Part shown: in pieces, positions 1-5,337 of the stretch
Numbering within the stretch: the stretch's first letter is position 1
Layout: each line of letters opens with the position of its first letter
Origin: Bacteroidales bacterium
GTDB lineage: Bacteria > Bacteroidota > Bacteroidia > Bacteroidales > VadinHA17
Assembly: GCA_015486475.1 (NCBI GenBank)
Contig: WFRO01000524.1
Coordinates: 1 to 5,337 of the forward strand
Length of the DNA: 5,337 bases
Reading direction: 5' to 3'
Notes under the pieces: generated by a model
Databases searched by the model: none
Seen by the model: only the letters and a program-made list of their open reading frames with translations
What the model was told of the DNA's origin: nothing
Program-made: the position numbers and the translations under genes

Positions 1-503
1 GAAGAAAGGGTCTTGTCCTCCCAGGTGCCCTGATCGAAATACTGTACGACCGTTTTCATCAGGAGTCCTTCGGCGGAATAATCCCGCAGGTACTGTTTTG
101 TGGTATCCCAGGACTGTGCGGAAGCATTGTAGGAGAGGAACAGCTGGGAGATCAGGTGATCATGGTTATCATAGAAATAAAGGGTCCTGCCGCCGGGCCT
201 CCAGGAGGTGCCCGACGGGTAACGGCTCTCGGCCTGCAGGATCTTTCCTTCGGCATCGTAGCTGTAGAAACTGCCCCGCCTCTTCACCCAGGAGGAGTCA
301 CCGGTCGACCAGTCCAGGGAATAACAGGAGTCCAGTACGAACAGGCCCTCACAAGGGTCTCCTCCTTTGATCACGGACAGCTCTTCCTTTGGGTATTTTT
401 CCAGGAACTCCCGGGTCTTCTCCGGCGTGGCGGACAGGCCGGGTTGTGCCGGGAGCAGCATCTCCCACATCATCCAAAGCACGGTAAAAACGGATCTCCT
501 CAT
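1..503 (-). CDS. Exported protein with ~30-residue Tyr/Trp repeats, partial (C-terminus beyond the window)
   Basis: The frame is open from an ATG at 503-501 to the left edge, giving 167 complete codons with no stop. The start is followed by two Arg and a hydrophobic stretch (about residues 4-19), ending near a plausible signal-peptidase site after LSA (residue 25), so export is likely. After a short region with two Cys (51 and 60), the chain shows repeats. Trp recurs at 72, 101, 132 and 161, and Tyr of a Y-(D/S)-x-x-G-like turn at 82, 111 and 142, giving a 29-31-residue period of beta-strand-like segments (FYSYDAEGKIL, LYFYDNHDHLI, LRDYSAEGLLM). Similar repeats occur in secreted or surface Bacteroidota proteins of unknown function, often with a C-terminal type IX secretion sorting domain; that end is not visible here. 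No enzyme motif is seen. No strong Shine-Dalgarno precedes the start. The gene is divergent from nothing nearby, and its upstream side is the long repeat-bearing spacer. Specific function is unknown. Confidence 0.85.
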   Translation of the reverse strand, partial: MRRSVFTVLWMMWEMLLPAQPGLSATPEKTREFLEKYPKEELSVIKGGDPCEGLFVLDSCYSLDWSTGDSSWVKRRGSFYSYDAEGKILQAESRYPSGTSWRPGGRTLYFYDNHDHLISQLFLSYNASAQSWDTTKQYLRDYSAEGLLMKTVVQYFDQGTWEDKTLS

Positions 504-635
504 AATAAGCAGGCAGTTTTGTCCTAATTTATGAAAAAAATCGGAAAAAAAGCTTCTGCTTTTCGTGGTAGTGTCAAGTCAACAATAGAACAACGTATTA
601 TATTGCCTGCTCCACTTCCCTGATCCTGTAATAAG

Positions 636-677
636 TTTCGAGTATCGAGTATTGAGTATCGAGTATCGGGTTTCGGG
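636..677. repeat. Tandem array of six 7-bp units
   Basis: Six consecutive heptamers read TTTCGAG, TATCGAG, TATTGAG, TATCGAG, TATCGGG and TTTCGGG. Consensus is TATCGAG, and each unit differs from it by at most three bases. The array is non-coding, and its 7-bp period would shift the frame between units. It marks the left side of the structured module in this spacer. Replication slippage is the usual origin of such arrays; no function can be read from the sequence. Confidence 0.85.
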
Positions 678-801
678 TTGAGGAGTTATTATTCAGATTT
701 ATGCTCATCGCCTCATCCCTTGTCCGCCATAGCCTCCGGCGGCGGCGGAGCTCATTTCTCCCTGCTCAATTCTTCTTCCTTGGGGCTTGCCCCAAACCCT
801 A

Positions 802-835
802 CATACTTTCTTTTGCTCGTCCAAAAGAAAGTATG
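802..835. repeat. Perfect 14-bp inverted repeat with 6-nt loop
   Basis: CATACTTTCTTTTG (802-815) is exactly complementary to CAAAAGAAAGTATG (822-835), with CTCGTC as the loop. Because each arm is largely pyrimidine or purine, the hairpin is AT-rich. No T-run follows the stem on either strand, so it does not look like a standard intrinsic terminator. Confidence 0.85.
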
Positions 836-849
836 CAAAGAAAAGGAGC

Positions 850-948
850 GTCCGGGCAATGCTTCTCCCCGCACCGAAATTCTCTGCAGGCCCTCCCACG
901 TTAGGCCACCACGAATTTCTCTCGCCAACGCCGGCCCGCTGCCCGGAC
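850..948. repeat. Nested inverted repeats forming a long stem-loop
   Basis: GTCCGGGCA (850-858) pairs exactly with TGCCCGGAC (940-948). Inside it, GAAATTC (876-882) pairs with GAATTTC (913-919), and inside that GGCC (889-892) pairs with GGCC (904-907), leaving an 11-nt apical loop. All three pairings are collinear and compatible, so one RNA or DNA strand could form a single branched-free stem with internal loops. The internal loops are large, so thermodynamic stability needs calculation. Confidence 0.6.
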
Positions 949-963
949 AGGCCTGCGCACACT

Positions 964-981
964 ATGCCTGCTCGCAGGCAT
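964..981 (+). repeat. 8-bp inverted repeat followed by a T-run
   Basis: ATGCCTGC (964-971) and GCAGGCAT (974-981) flank only TC, so a real hairpin would open the last pair to give a 4-nt loop. GGG and five T (984-991) follow on the plus strand, giving a weak terminator-like look. No plus-strand gene precedes it, so I keep it as a repeat; it could end a transcript from the structured module itself. Confidence 0.5.
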
Positions 982-1014
982 CTGGGTTTTTGCACGGTGG
1001 TCATTTCGCCTTGT

Positions 1015-1086
1015 CGCTTTATCTCTTTATCTCTTCATCGCTTCATTGTTCCCATCTTTCCACCATTCCATCATTCCATCATTCCC
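1015..1086. repeat. Degenerate tandem array of nine 8-bp units
   Basis: The sequence divides cleanly into nine octamers that drift along the array: CGCTTTAT, CTCTTTAT, CTCTTCAT, CGCTTCAT, TGTTCCCA, TCTTTCCA, CCATTCCA, TCATTCCA, TCATTCCC. Neighbouring units are mostly more alike than distant ones, as expected for expansion by slippage with gradual mutation. One strand is mostly pyrimidine. It marks the right side of the spacer module, opposite the 7-bp array. Confidence 0.7.
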
Positions 1087-1162
1087 TTAGGGGGTGTGAG
1101 GGGTAAGATGAGTATTGGATACGTTATAATCCAGTTGATATATTAGTAGTAATCAGACCCGG

Positions 1163-1894
1163 CTACTGATCATGAGCGACCGGATATTTGTTAAGTTCCC
1201 GGTCCAGTTCTCTGGCGTTGCCGGTGGTTCTCTGCAGCTCTTCCCAGAAGCCGGGACCGTGGTTCTTGTGGCGTGTATGGGCCAGCTCGTGCAGCAGGAC
1301 ATAATCGATGAGGTGGCCGGGCAGCATCATCAGATGGATGTTCAGGTTGATATTGCCTGCAGCAGAGCAGCTGCCCCAGCGGGTCTTCAGGTTCTTCAGG
1401 AACACCCGCCGGTAAGTGTAGCCGTGATCCGCTGCCAGACGGCGCAACCGGGGCAGCAGGTATTGCCTGGCTTCCTGACGCAGCACGCGGATGTACATCT
1501 CCTGTATGATCGCACGGAGTTGCTCATTTTCCGGCACCCAGGAAGCCGGATAGATGAGGAGAGCCTCTTTTTCTGTGATCCTGCCACGGACCACTTCCTC
1601 GGTTTCCGCATCTTTGGAGGGGGTGAGGATCAGTTTGTGAAAACGGGTGAAGGGATTTTCCCCCTCCCGGTACACGGGACGCGGAGGGCGTTTCTTCTCC
1701 ATTTTCTGCACCGTACGTGATACCCAGTCCTTTTTCTGCTCCAGAAAACGTACGGCGGTATTCCAGCCGGAGTAGAAAGGGATGGTCACGGTCACCCGGC
1801 CGGCCGGGGTGATACGGATGCTGACACGCCGCGCACGCCTGCTCTTGCGCAAAACGACCTCTCCCACCTCTTTCAGATATATTATTTTCTCCAT
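1163..1894 (-). CDS. YgjP-like metallopeptidase-domain protein (DUF45/COG1451 family)
   Basis: This 243-residue protein, close to the usual family length, has the hallmarks of the YgjP/DUF45 zincin-like family. The N-terminal motif RKSRRARRVSIRI (residues 16-28) is followed by a beta-rich segment. TRWGSC lies at 171-176 and NINLNIHLMMLP at 181-192. The zinc-binding HELAH is at 202-206, with Glu203 as expected catalytic residue and a further likely ligand, His212, in NHGPGFW. No signal peptide or membrane segment is seen, so it is probably cytosolic. Family members are predicted zinc hydrolases; E. coli YgjP is annotated in databases as a UTP pyrophosphatase, but the substrate of this protein cannot be told from sequence. 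The ATG at 1894 is preceded by an A-rich leader (AAAAAAGAT) rather than a strong Shine-Dalgarno. It is transcribed alone, divergently from the TolC operon, with a consensus-like -7 box about 45 bp upstream. Confidence 0.9.
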   Translation of the reverse strand: MEKIIYLKEVGEVVLRKSRRARRVSIRITPAGRVTVTIPFYSGWNTAVRFLEQKKDWVSRTVQKMEKKRPPRPVYREGENPFTRFHKLILTPSKDAETEEVVRGRITEKEALLIYPASWVPENEQLRAIIQEMYIRVLRQEARQYLLPRLRRLAADHGYTYRRVFLKNLKTRWGSCSAAGNINLNIHLMMLPGHLIDYVLLHELAHTRHKNHGPGFWEELQRTTGNARELDRELNKYPVAHDQ

Positions 1895-1937
1895 ATCTTT
1901 TTTGCAGGGTCCGGAATGAAATCCCCCGGAAAAATGT

Positions 1938-1975
1938 CAAATATATATGCAAAAACCTCAACATAAAAACAAAAA
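1938..1975 (-). promoter_or_regulatory. Candidate Bacteroidota-type promoter for the YgjP-like gene
   Basis: On the minus strand TATATTTG (1945-1938) matches the Bacteroidota -7 consensus TAnnTTTG exactly. A TTTG at 1973-1970 could serve as the -33 element, but the gap (24 bp) is longer than the usual spacing of about 19-21. Transcription would begin near 1932, leaving a leader of some 35-40 nt before the ATG at 1894. Confidence 0.4.
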
Positions 1976-2041
1976 TGTATCCTGTTGCATACCAGGGGTC
2001 AAATAAAGATTGCTATCATAAAAAAAGTAGCAAAGTTATTC

Positions 2042-2062
2042 TATATTAGCGCACTTAAAGTG
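2042..2062 (+). promoter_or_regulatory. Candidate -7 box and small palindrome ahead of the TolC operon
   Basis: TATATTAG (2042-2049) matches TAnnTTTG with one mismatch and lies 20 bp before the ATG at 2070. No clear TTTG -33 element is seen at the right distance, so the call is weak. Just downstream, CACTT-A-AAGTG (2052-2062) is a perfect 11-bp palindrome lying where transcription would start. It could be an operator half-site pair or chance in an AT-rich region. A start here would leave a leader of only about 10-15 nt. Confidence 0.3.
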
Positions 2063-2069
2063 GTTTAAA

Positions 2070-3455
2070 ATGAACAAAAACATATTTTTCTCTTTTTCTT
2101 TCCTGCTGATCCTGGCATGGCCTGTTTTTTCACAGACCGGGGGGAAGAAATGGACCCTGGAGGAATGTGTTCAATATGCCATTGACCACAACATCCAGAT
2201 CAAACAACGTGCGTTGACCACGGAAATGAACCAGAACACGTTAAAGCAGGCTAAGCTGAGCCGCATCCCCACGCTGAATGCCGGAAGCAACTACTCCTTT
2301 TCGTCCGGAAGGGTATTGGACGAAACAACCTACAGGTTTTCAAATAATTCGATCAATTATCTGGGGTTTAATGTCGGCGGGTCGATGAACCTCTTTTCAG
2401 GTTTGCAGAAGGTCAATACGATCAAGCAAAACAAGTATCAGCTGATGGCCAGTCTGGAAGATCTGGGCCGGGCGAAGAACGATATCTCCCTGAGCGTGGC
2501 GCTGGCCTATCTGCAGATCCTCCTGGACAAGGAACTGCTGGAAGTTGCCAGACAGCAGTTACAGGTCACAAAGGAGCAGATCCAGCGAACGCGTAACCTT
2601 GTGGATGCCGGCAGTGTGCCGATGGGCAACCTGCTGGAGGTGGAGGCCCAGGCAGCCTCCGAAGAGGCTTCCGTTGTCAACAATGTCAATGCGCTCGACA
2701 TGGCCTACCTCAACCTGACCCAGATGCTGGAACTGGACTCGCTCAACGGATTTGACATTGTAGTGCCTGAGATAACATCACCGGACAGCACGTTCACCCT
2801 GCCGCCGATATCCGTGGTGTTTTCGGATGCCATGAACTTCATGCCGGAGATCAGGAGCGCCACCTATCAACTGAAGAGCTCGGAGGTCTCCCTGAAACTG
2901 GCCCGCGGGGCCAAGAGCCCCCGGCTCAGCCTCAACGGCAGCTTCAACACCAGTTTTTCCGATAACCGGAAAAAGATCCTGGGCGTGGATCCTGTAGAGG
3001 GGATCGAGTATGGGCCCTATCCCTTTGGAGAACAGATGGCCGACAACCGCAACTGGATGATCGGACTGGGTCTTTCCATCCCTATTTTCAACGGCTGGCA
3101 GATCCAGAAAGAGGTGAACAACGCCCGCCTGGGTATAAAAAATGCACAACTGCAGTTTGAGAATGAAAGGAAATCCCTGTACAAAGAGATCCAGCAGGCC
3201 TGGGTGGATGCCCGGGCGGCCATGAACAAATACATGGCCATGAAAAAAACCGTTGCTTCCATGAAAGAGTCTTTCCGCTATACCTCGGAGAAGTTCAACG
3301 TGGGGCTGGTGACCAGTATGGATTACAATACGGCCAAGACCCAGCTGACCAAAGCGCAGTCGGACCTGCTGTCCGCAAAATATGAATTTGTTTTCAAGAT
3401 CAATGTCCTTAACTTTTACCGGGGAAAACCATTTGTCCAGAACATAAAATTTTGA
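2070..3455 (+). CDS. TolC-family outer-membrane efflux protein
   Basis: This 461-residue protein has the length and layout of an outer-membrane factor of tripartite exporters. A signal peptide (charged N-terminus, hydrophobic residues 5-20, cleavage probably after S21 before QT) is followed by WTLEECVQYAIDHNIQIKQ (28-46), typical of the first OEP helix. Two OEP halves can be seen. The first has the beta segment around 69-112 and helices ending in a GSVPMGNLLEVEAQ turn (181-194). The second has beta segments around 284-297 and 329-341 and helices with the equivalent NVGLVTSMDYNTAKTQL turn (410-426). The trimer would form a barrel in the outer membrane and an alpha tunnel in the periplasm. No N-terminal lipobox Cys is present, so it is not lipid-anchored. 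It is the first gene of the operon and its TGA overlaps the next ATG by one base. The A-rich leader lacks a strong Shine-Dalgarno. Exported substrate is unknown. Confidence 0.93.
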   Translation: MNKNIFFSFSFLLILAWPVFSQTGGKKWTLEECVQYAIDHNIQIKQRALTTEMNQNTLKQAKLSRIPTLNAGSNYSFSSGRVLDETTYRFSNNSINYLGFNVGGSMNLFSGLQKVNTIKQNKYQLMASLEDLGRAKNDISLSVALAYLQILLDKELLEVARQQLQVTKEQIQRTRNLVDAGSVPMGNLLEVEAQAASEEASVVNNVNALDMAYLNLTQMLELDSLNGFDIVVPEITSPDSTFTLPPISVVFSDAMNFMPEIRSATYQLKSSEVSLKLARGAKSPRLSLNGSFNTSFSDNRKKILGVDPVEGIEYGPYPFGEQMADNRNWMIGLGLSIPIFNGWQIQKEVNNARLGIKNAQLQFENERKSLYKEIQQAWVDARAAMNKYMAMKKTVASMKESFRYTSEKFNVGLVTSMDYNTAKTQLTKAQSDLLSAKYEFVFKINVLNFYRGKPFVQNIKF

Positions 3456-4741
3456 TGATGAAGAAAAACAGATCCTTATTGATCATAAGTGGCATCACTG
3501 TCCTGGCCATCATCGTGGCAGTGGTCGGGAAGAAAAAGGGATGGTTCGGGAAGGAGCTGACCTATAAAGTGGCGGTGGAGAAAGGAGCTTACCGTACCAT
3601 CATTGAGACCGTGAATGCCAACGGGAAGATCCAGCCGGCCACGGAGGTGAAGCTGGCGCCGGATGTATCGGGTGAGATCGTGGAGCTGCATGTCAGGGAA
3701 GGGGATTATGTCCCGGCAGGCAAGCTGCTGGTAAAGATCAAGCCGGATGTCTATATTTCGGCACGTGACAGGGCCATGGCGGCAGTGCATTCGGCCAAGG
3801 CCCGCCTGGCACAGGCCGAGGCACAGTTCGTCCAGGCCCGTCTCTCCTATGAACGGAGCAAAAAACTTTTCGAACAGAAAACGATCTCCAGTTCTGATAT
3901 TGAAAAAGCGGAGGCATCCTATAAATCGGCCAGGGCAGAGGTGGATGCGGCCCGCTACAGCCTTCTCAGCGCCCAGGCCAGCCTGAAAGAGGCCGAAGAG
4001 AACCTGATAAAGACCAGGATCTATGCTCCCATGCCCGGGATCGTGACCCGGCTCAACGTGGAAAAGGGGGAAAGGGTGGTCGGTACCTCGATGATGGCCG
4101 GAACGGAGCTGCTCCGTATCGCCGACCTGAGCATGATGGAAGCACTGGTCGAAGTGAACGAGAACGACATCATCCGGGTGAAAAAAGGAGATACGGCCAT
4201 CGTGGAGGTGGACGCCTACCTGGGGGACAAGTTCAAAGGCGTGGTGACAGAGATCGCCAACTCGGCTTCCTCCACGGGCGTCTCTGTCGACCAGGTGACC
4301 AGCTTCGACGTGAAGATCCTGCTGCTCCGGGATTCTTATAAACACCTTGTCAGTAAGACCAACCCGGAGCCTTTCCGCCCGGGCATGTCGGCCACCGTGG
4401 ATATACGGACCAGGCGGAAAGAGCATGCCTTCTCTGTCCCCATCCAGGCCGTGACCACACGGAAAGACACAACAGGATCACAGGAAGAAGGAGCATCCGT
4501 GCTCCCCTCCGACCAGGAAGAGACCAAAGAGGTGGTTTTTGTCGTGGAGAAACCGCTGGCCCTGATGAGAGAGGTCAAAACAGGCATCCAGGATGATAAC
4601 TACATAGAGATCCTCTCGGGGATCACCCCGGAGGATCTGGTGGTCGTGGCTCCTTACAGTGCTATTGCCAAAAAACTGCAGGACAGCACCCATGTGGAGA
4701 TAGTACCTCAGAAAGAGCTGTTCTCCAAAGGGGAGAAATGA
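3455..4741 (+). CDS. HlyD/MacA-type periplasmic adaptor (membrane fusion protein)
   Basis: The product of 428 residues links an inner-membrane pump to a TolC-type channel. One N-terminal membrane anchor (about 7-24) leads to a periplasmic region. Lipoyl half-motifs lie at about 62-96 (VKLAPDVSGEIVELHVREGD) and 189-226 (YAPMPGIVTRLNVEKGERV). Between them is an Ala/Glu/Lys-rich alpha-hairpin (about 102-187) with coiled-coil character, which should meet the TolC tip. A beta-barrel (about 228-318, ending FRPGMSATVDI) and a membrane-proximal domain (about 320-418) follow; the latter contains a polar, acidic loop (336-358) likely to be disordered. I chose the ATG at 3455, which overlaps the upstream stop as TGATG; the ATG at 3458 is equally possible, and a TTG at 3452 is less likely. 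No lipobox is seen. MacA-like adaptors serve ABC pumps and similar ones serve RND pumps. No pump gene is present here, so the class stays open. Confidence 0.92.
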   Translation: MMKKNRSLLIISGITVLAIIVAVVGKKKGWFGKELTYKVAVEKGAYRTIIETVNANGKIQPATEVKLAPDVSGEIVELHVREGDYVPAGKLLVKIKPDVYISARDRAMAAVHSAKARLAQAEAQFVQARLSYERSKKLFEQKTISSSDIEKAEASYKSARAEVDAARYSLLSAQASLKEAEENLIKTRIYAPMPGIVTRLNVEKGERVVGTSMMAGTELLRIADLSMMEALVEVNENDIIRVKKGDTAIVEVDAYLGDKFKGVVTEIANSASSTGVSVDQVTSFDVKILLLRDSYKHLVSKTNPEPFRPGMSATVDIRTRRKEHAFSVPIQAVTTRKDTTGSQEEGASVLPSDQEETKEVVFVVEKPLALMREVKTGIQDDNYIEILSGITPEDLVVVAPYSAIAKKLQDSTHVEIVPQKELFSKGEK

Positions 4742-4750
4742 TACGGACCG

Positions 4751-5337
4751 ATGGCATTGATCCTGAACATAGAGACTTCTGCGGATATCTGCTCGGTGGC
4801 CCTGGGGAAAGACGGCGTGGTGACAGATCTGCTCCTGGGGGCCGAAGAACGTGACCACTCCCGGATACTTACAACACTGATCGGGGAGATCCTGAAGAAA
4901 AACGGTTTACGCATGCAGGACCTGGAGGCGGTGGCCGTAAGTGAGGGCCCCGGCTCCTACACCGGCCTGCGTATAGGGGTTTCCACGGCTAAAGGACTTG
5001 CCTATGCTTTGAAGATCCCTTTGCTGGCGGTCTCCACGCTGGAGGCGCTGGCTTCGTCGGTGGCCGGGGAGATGCCGGAAGGGATCAAAAAGGACCTGGG
5101 AGCGGAAGGATGGCTGTGCCCCATGATCGATGCGCGCCGTATGGAGGTTTACAGTGCTTTTTATGATATGCATGGCCGGCGCATCACAGAAATTGAGCCC
5201 CATGTGATCGATGAAAGATCGTTTCCGGAAGAACGCAGACAGCGGAAGATCCGCTTTTTCGGGACCGGCAGTGATAAATGCAAAAAGGTTTTTCAGGGAG
5301 ATAATGATCTCTTCCTCGACGGGATATTTCCCCGGGC
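4751..5337 (+). CDS. tsaB: tRNA threonylcarbamoyladenosine biosynthesis protein TsaB, partial (C-terminus beyond the window)
   Basis: The frame runs from the ATG at 4751 to the right edge (195 complete codons), so the last part of the protein is missing; TsaB is usually about 220-240 residues. The N-terminus MALILNIETSADICSVAL is the ASKHA-fold phosphate-1 strand of TsaB. DHSRIL (35-40), SEGPGSYTGLRIGVSTAKGL (64-83) and IDARRMEVYSAFYD (126-139) are family signatures. TsaB is a catalytically degenerate paralogue of TsaD. It binds TsaD and, with TsaE, supports transfer of the threonylcarbamoyl group to A37 of ANN-decoding tRNAs in the cytoplasm. It starts 9 bp after the adaptor's stop, and an in-frame TGA at 4739-4741 excludes an earlier start. 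GGGGAG (4730-4735) is a rather distant possible ribosome site. The close spacing implies transcription with the export genes, although no functional link is known. Confidence 0.95.
   Translation, partial: MALILNIETSADICSVALGKDGVVTDLLLGAEERDHSRILTTLIGEILKKNGLRMQDLEAVAVSEGPGSYTGLRIGVSTAKGLAYALKIPLLAVSTLEALASSVAGEMPEGIKKDLGAEGWLCPMIDARRMEVYSAFYDMHGRRITEIEPHVIDERSFPEERRQRKIRFFGTGSDKCKKVFQGDNDLFLDGIFPR

Larger units (their letters stand above)
723..981. repeat. Cluster of consecutive inverted repeats (possible non-coding repeat element)
   Basis: Five inverted repeats follow each other within 260 bp. (a) TCCGCC 723-728 with GGCGGA 744-749, containing GCC 732-734 / GGC 738-740. (b) GGGGC 782-786 with GCCCC 789-793. 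(c) A perfect 14-bp pair, 802-815 with 822-835. (d) A long nested structure, 850-858 with 940-948. (e) ATGCCTGC 964-971 with GCAGGCAT 974-981. This density of pairing is not expected in a coding gene or an ordinary spacer. It resembles REP/MITE-like repeats or a structured RNA. Neither transcription nor other copies can be shown from one window. Confidence 0.65.
504..1162. other. Long intergenic spacer without a credible gene; carries repeats and hairpins
   Basis: This 659-bp gap lies upstream of the secreted-protein gene and downstream of the YgjP-like gene. Several overlapping open frames exist between 678 and 1146 on both strands. They give low-complexity peptides rich in Ser, Arg, Pro and Cys, have no recognisable domain, and pass through inverted and tandem repeats, so I do not call them genes. 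From left to right the gap holds an A/T-rich leader (504-600) where the promoter of the minus-strand gene should lie, a 7-bp tandem array (636-677), a chain of inverted repeats (723-981), an 8-bp degenerate tandem array (1015-1086), and an AT-rich tail (1105-1162). No clear rho-independent terminator for the gene ending at 1163 is visible. Confidence 0.7.

Noticed and set aside
98..527. Plus-strand open frames opposite the secreted-protein gene
   Set aside because: The minus-strand frame encodes a signal peptide and a regular repeat over the same bases; the plus-strand peptides lack domains and are antisense shadows.
531..623. Small plus-strand open frame of 30 codons starting MKKIGKKASAF
   Set aside because: It is very short, has no ribosome site or known family, and lies where the leader and promoter of the minus-strand gene should be. 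It could be the remnant of an older gene, but nothing supports a call.
802..835. Intrinsic terminator
   Set aside because: The stem is AT-rich and neither strand has a T-run directly after it; no gene ends next to it.
636..1086. CRISPR array
   Set aside because: The repeats are 7-8 bp and directly adjacent, with no unique spacers of about 30 bp between longer identical repeats, and no cas gene is present.
678..1146. Overlapping open frames of 67-142 codons on both strands in the long spacer
   Set aside because: They cross inverted repeats and a tandem array whose periods of 7 and 8 bp break codon phase, show Ser/Arg/Cys/Pro-rich low-complexity peptides, have no recognisable domain, and overlap one another in several frames.
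1172..1720. Plus-strand open frame of 182 codons opposite the YgjP-like gene
   Set aside because: The minus-strand frame has the HELAH zinc motif and family signatures; the plus-strand peptide has none.
3476..4426. Long minus-strand open frame of 316 codons inside the adaptor gene
   Set aside because: The plus strand carries a complete adaptor with all expected domains. The antisense peptide is His/Leu/Gly/Arg-rich without domain signs, as typical for a shadow of GC-rich codons.

Overview
The window looks like a chromosomal segment from a member of the Bacteroidota, probably Bacteroidales-like; this is an inference. The signs are the style of the secreted repeat protein at the left edge, start codons without good Shine-Dalgarno sites but with A-rich leaders, a TAnnTTTG-type -7 box, and a TolC/adaptor pair of the type common in that phylum. 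Coding DNA is moderately GC-rich, while the spacer at 1895-2069 is clearly AT-rich.

Layout: (1) 1-503, minus strand, the N-terminal part of an exported protein with repeats of about 30 residues; it runs off the left edge. (2) 504-1162, a 659-bp spacer with no credible gene. It holds a tandem array of 7-bp units, a 260-bp chain of inverted repeats, and a tandem array of degenerate 8-bp units. Together these look like a composite non-coding repeat module. (3) 1163-1894, minus strand, a YgjP/DUF45-type zinc metallopeptidase-like protein. (4) 1895-2069, a divergent AT-rich promoter region. (5) 2070-5337, plus strand, a tightly packed operon: TolC-family outer-membrane channel, HlyD/MacA-type periplasmic adaptor (one-base overlap), and tsaB (9-bp gap), which is cut by the right edge.

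The TolC and adaptor genes would form the outer-membrane and periplasmic parts of a tripartite export system. The inner-membrane pump (ABC or RND) is not in the window, so it must lie beyond tsaB or elsewhere. TsaB is the scaffold partner of TsaD in tRNA t6A37 synthesis. Its position behind the export genes suggests shared transcription rather than shared function.

The genes belong to recognisable families. The least explained part of the window is the repeat and hairpin module at about 636-1086.
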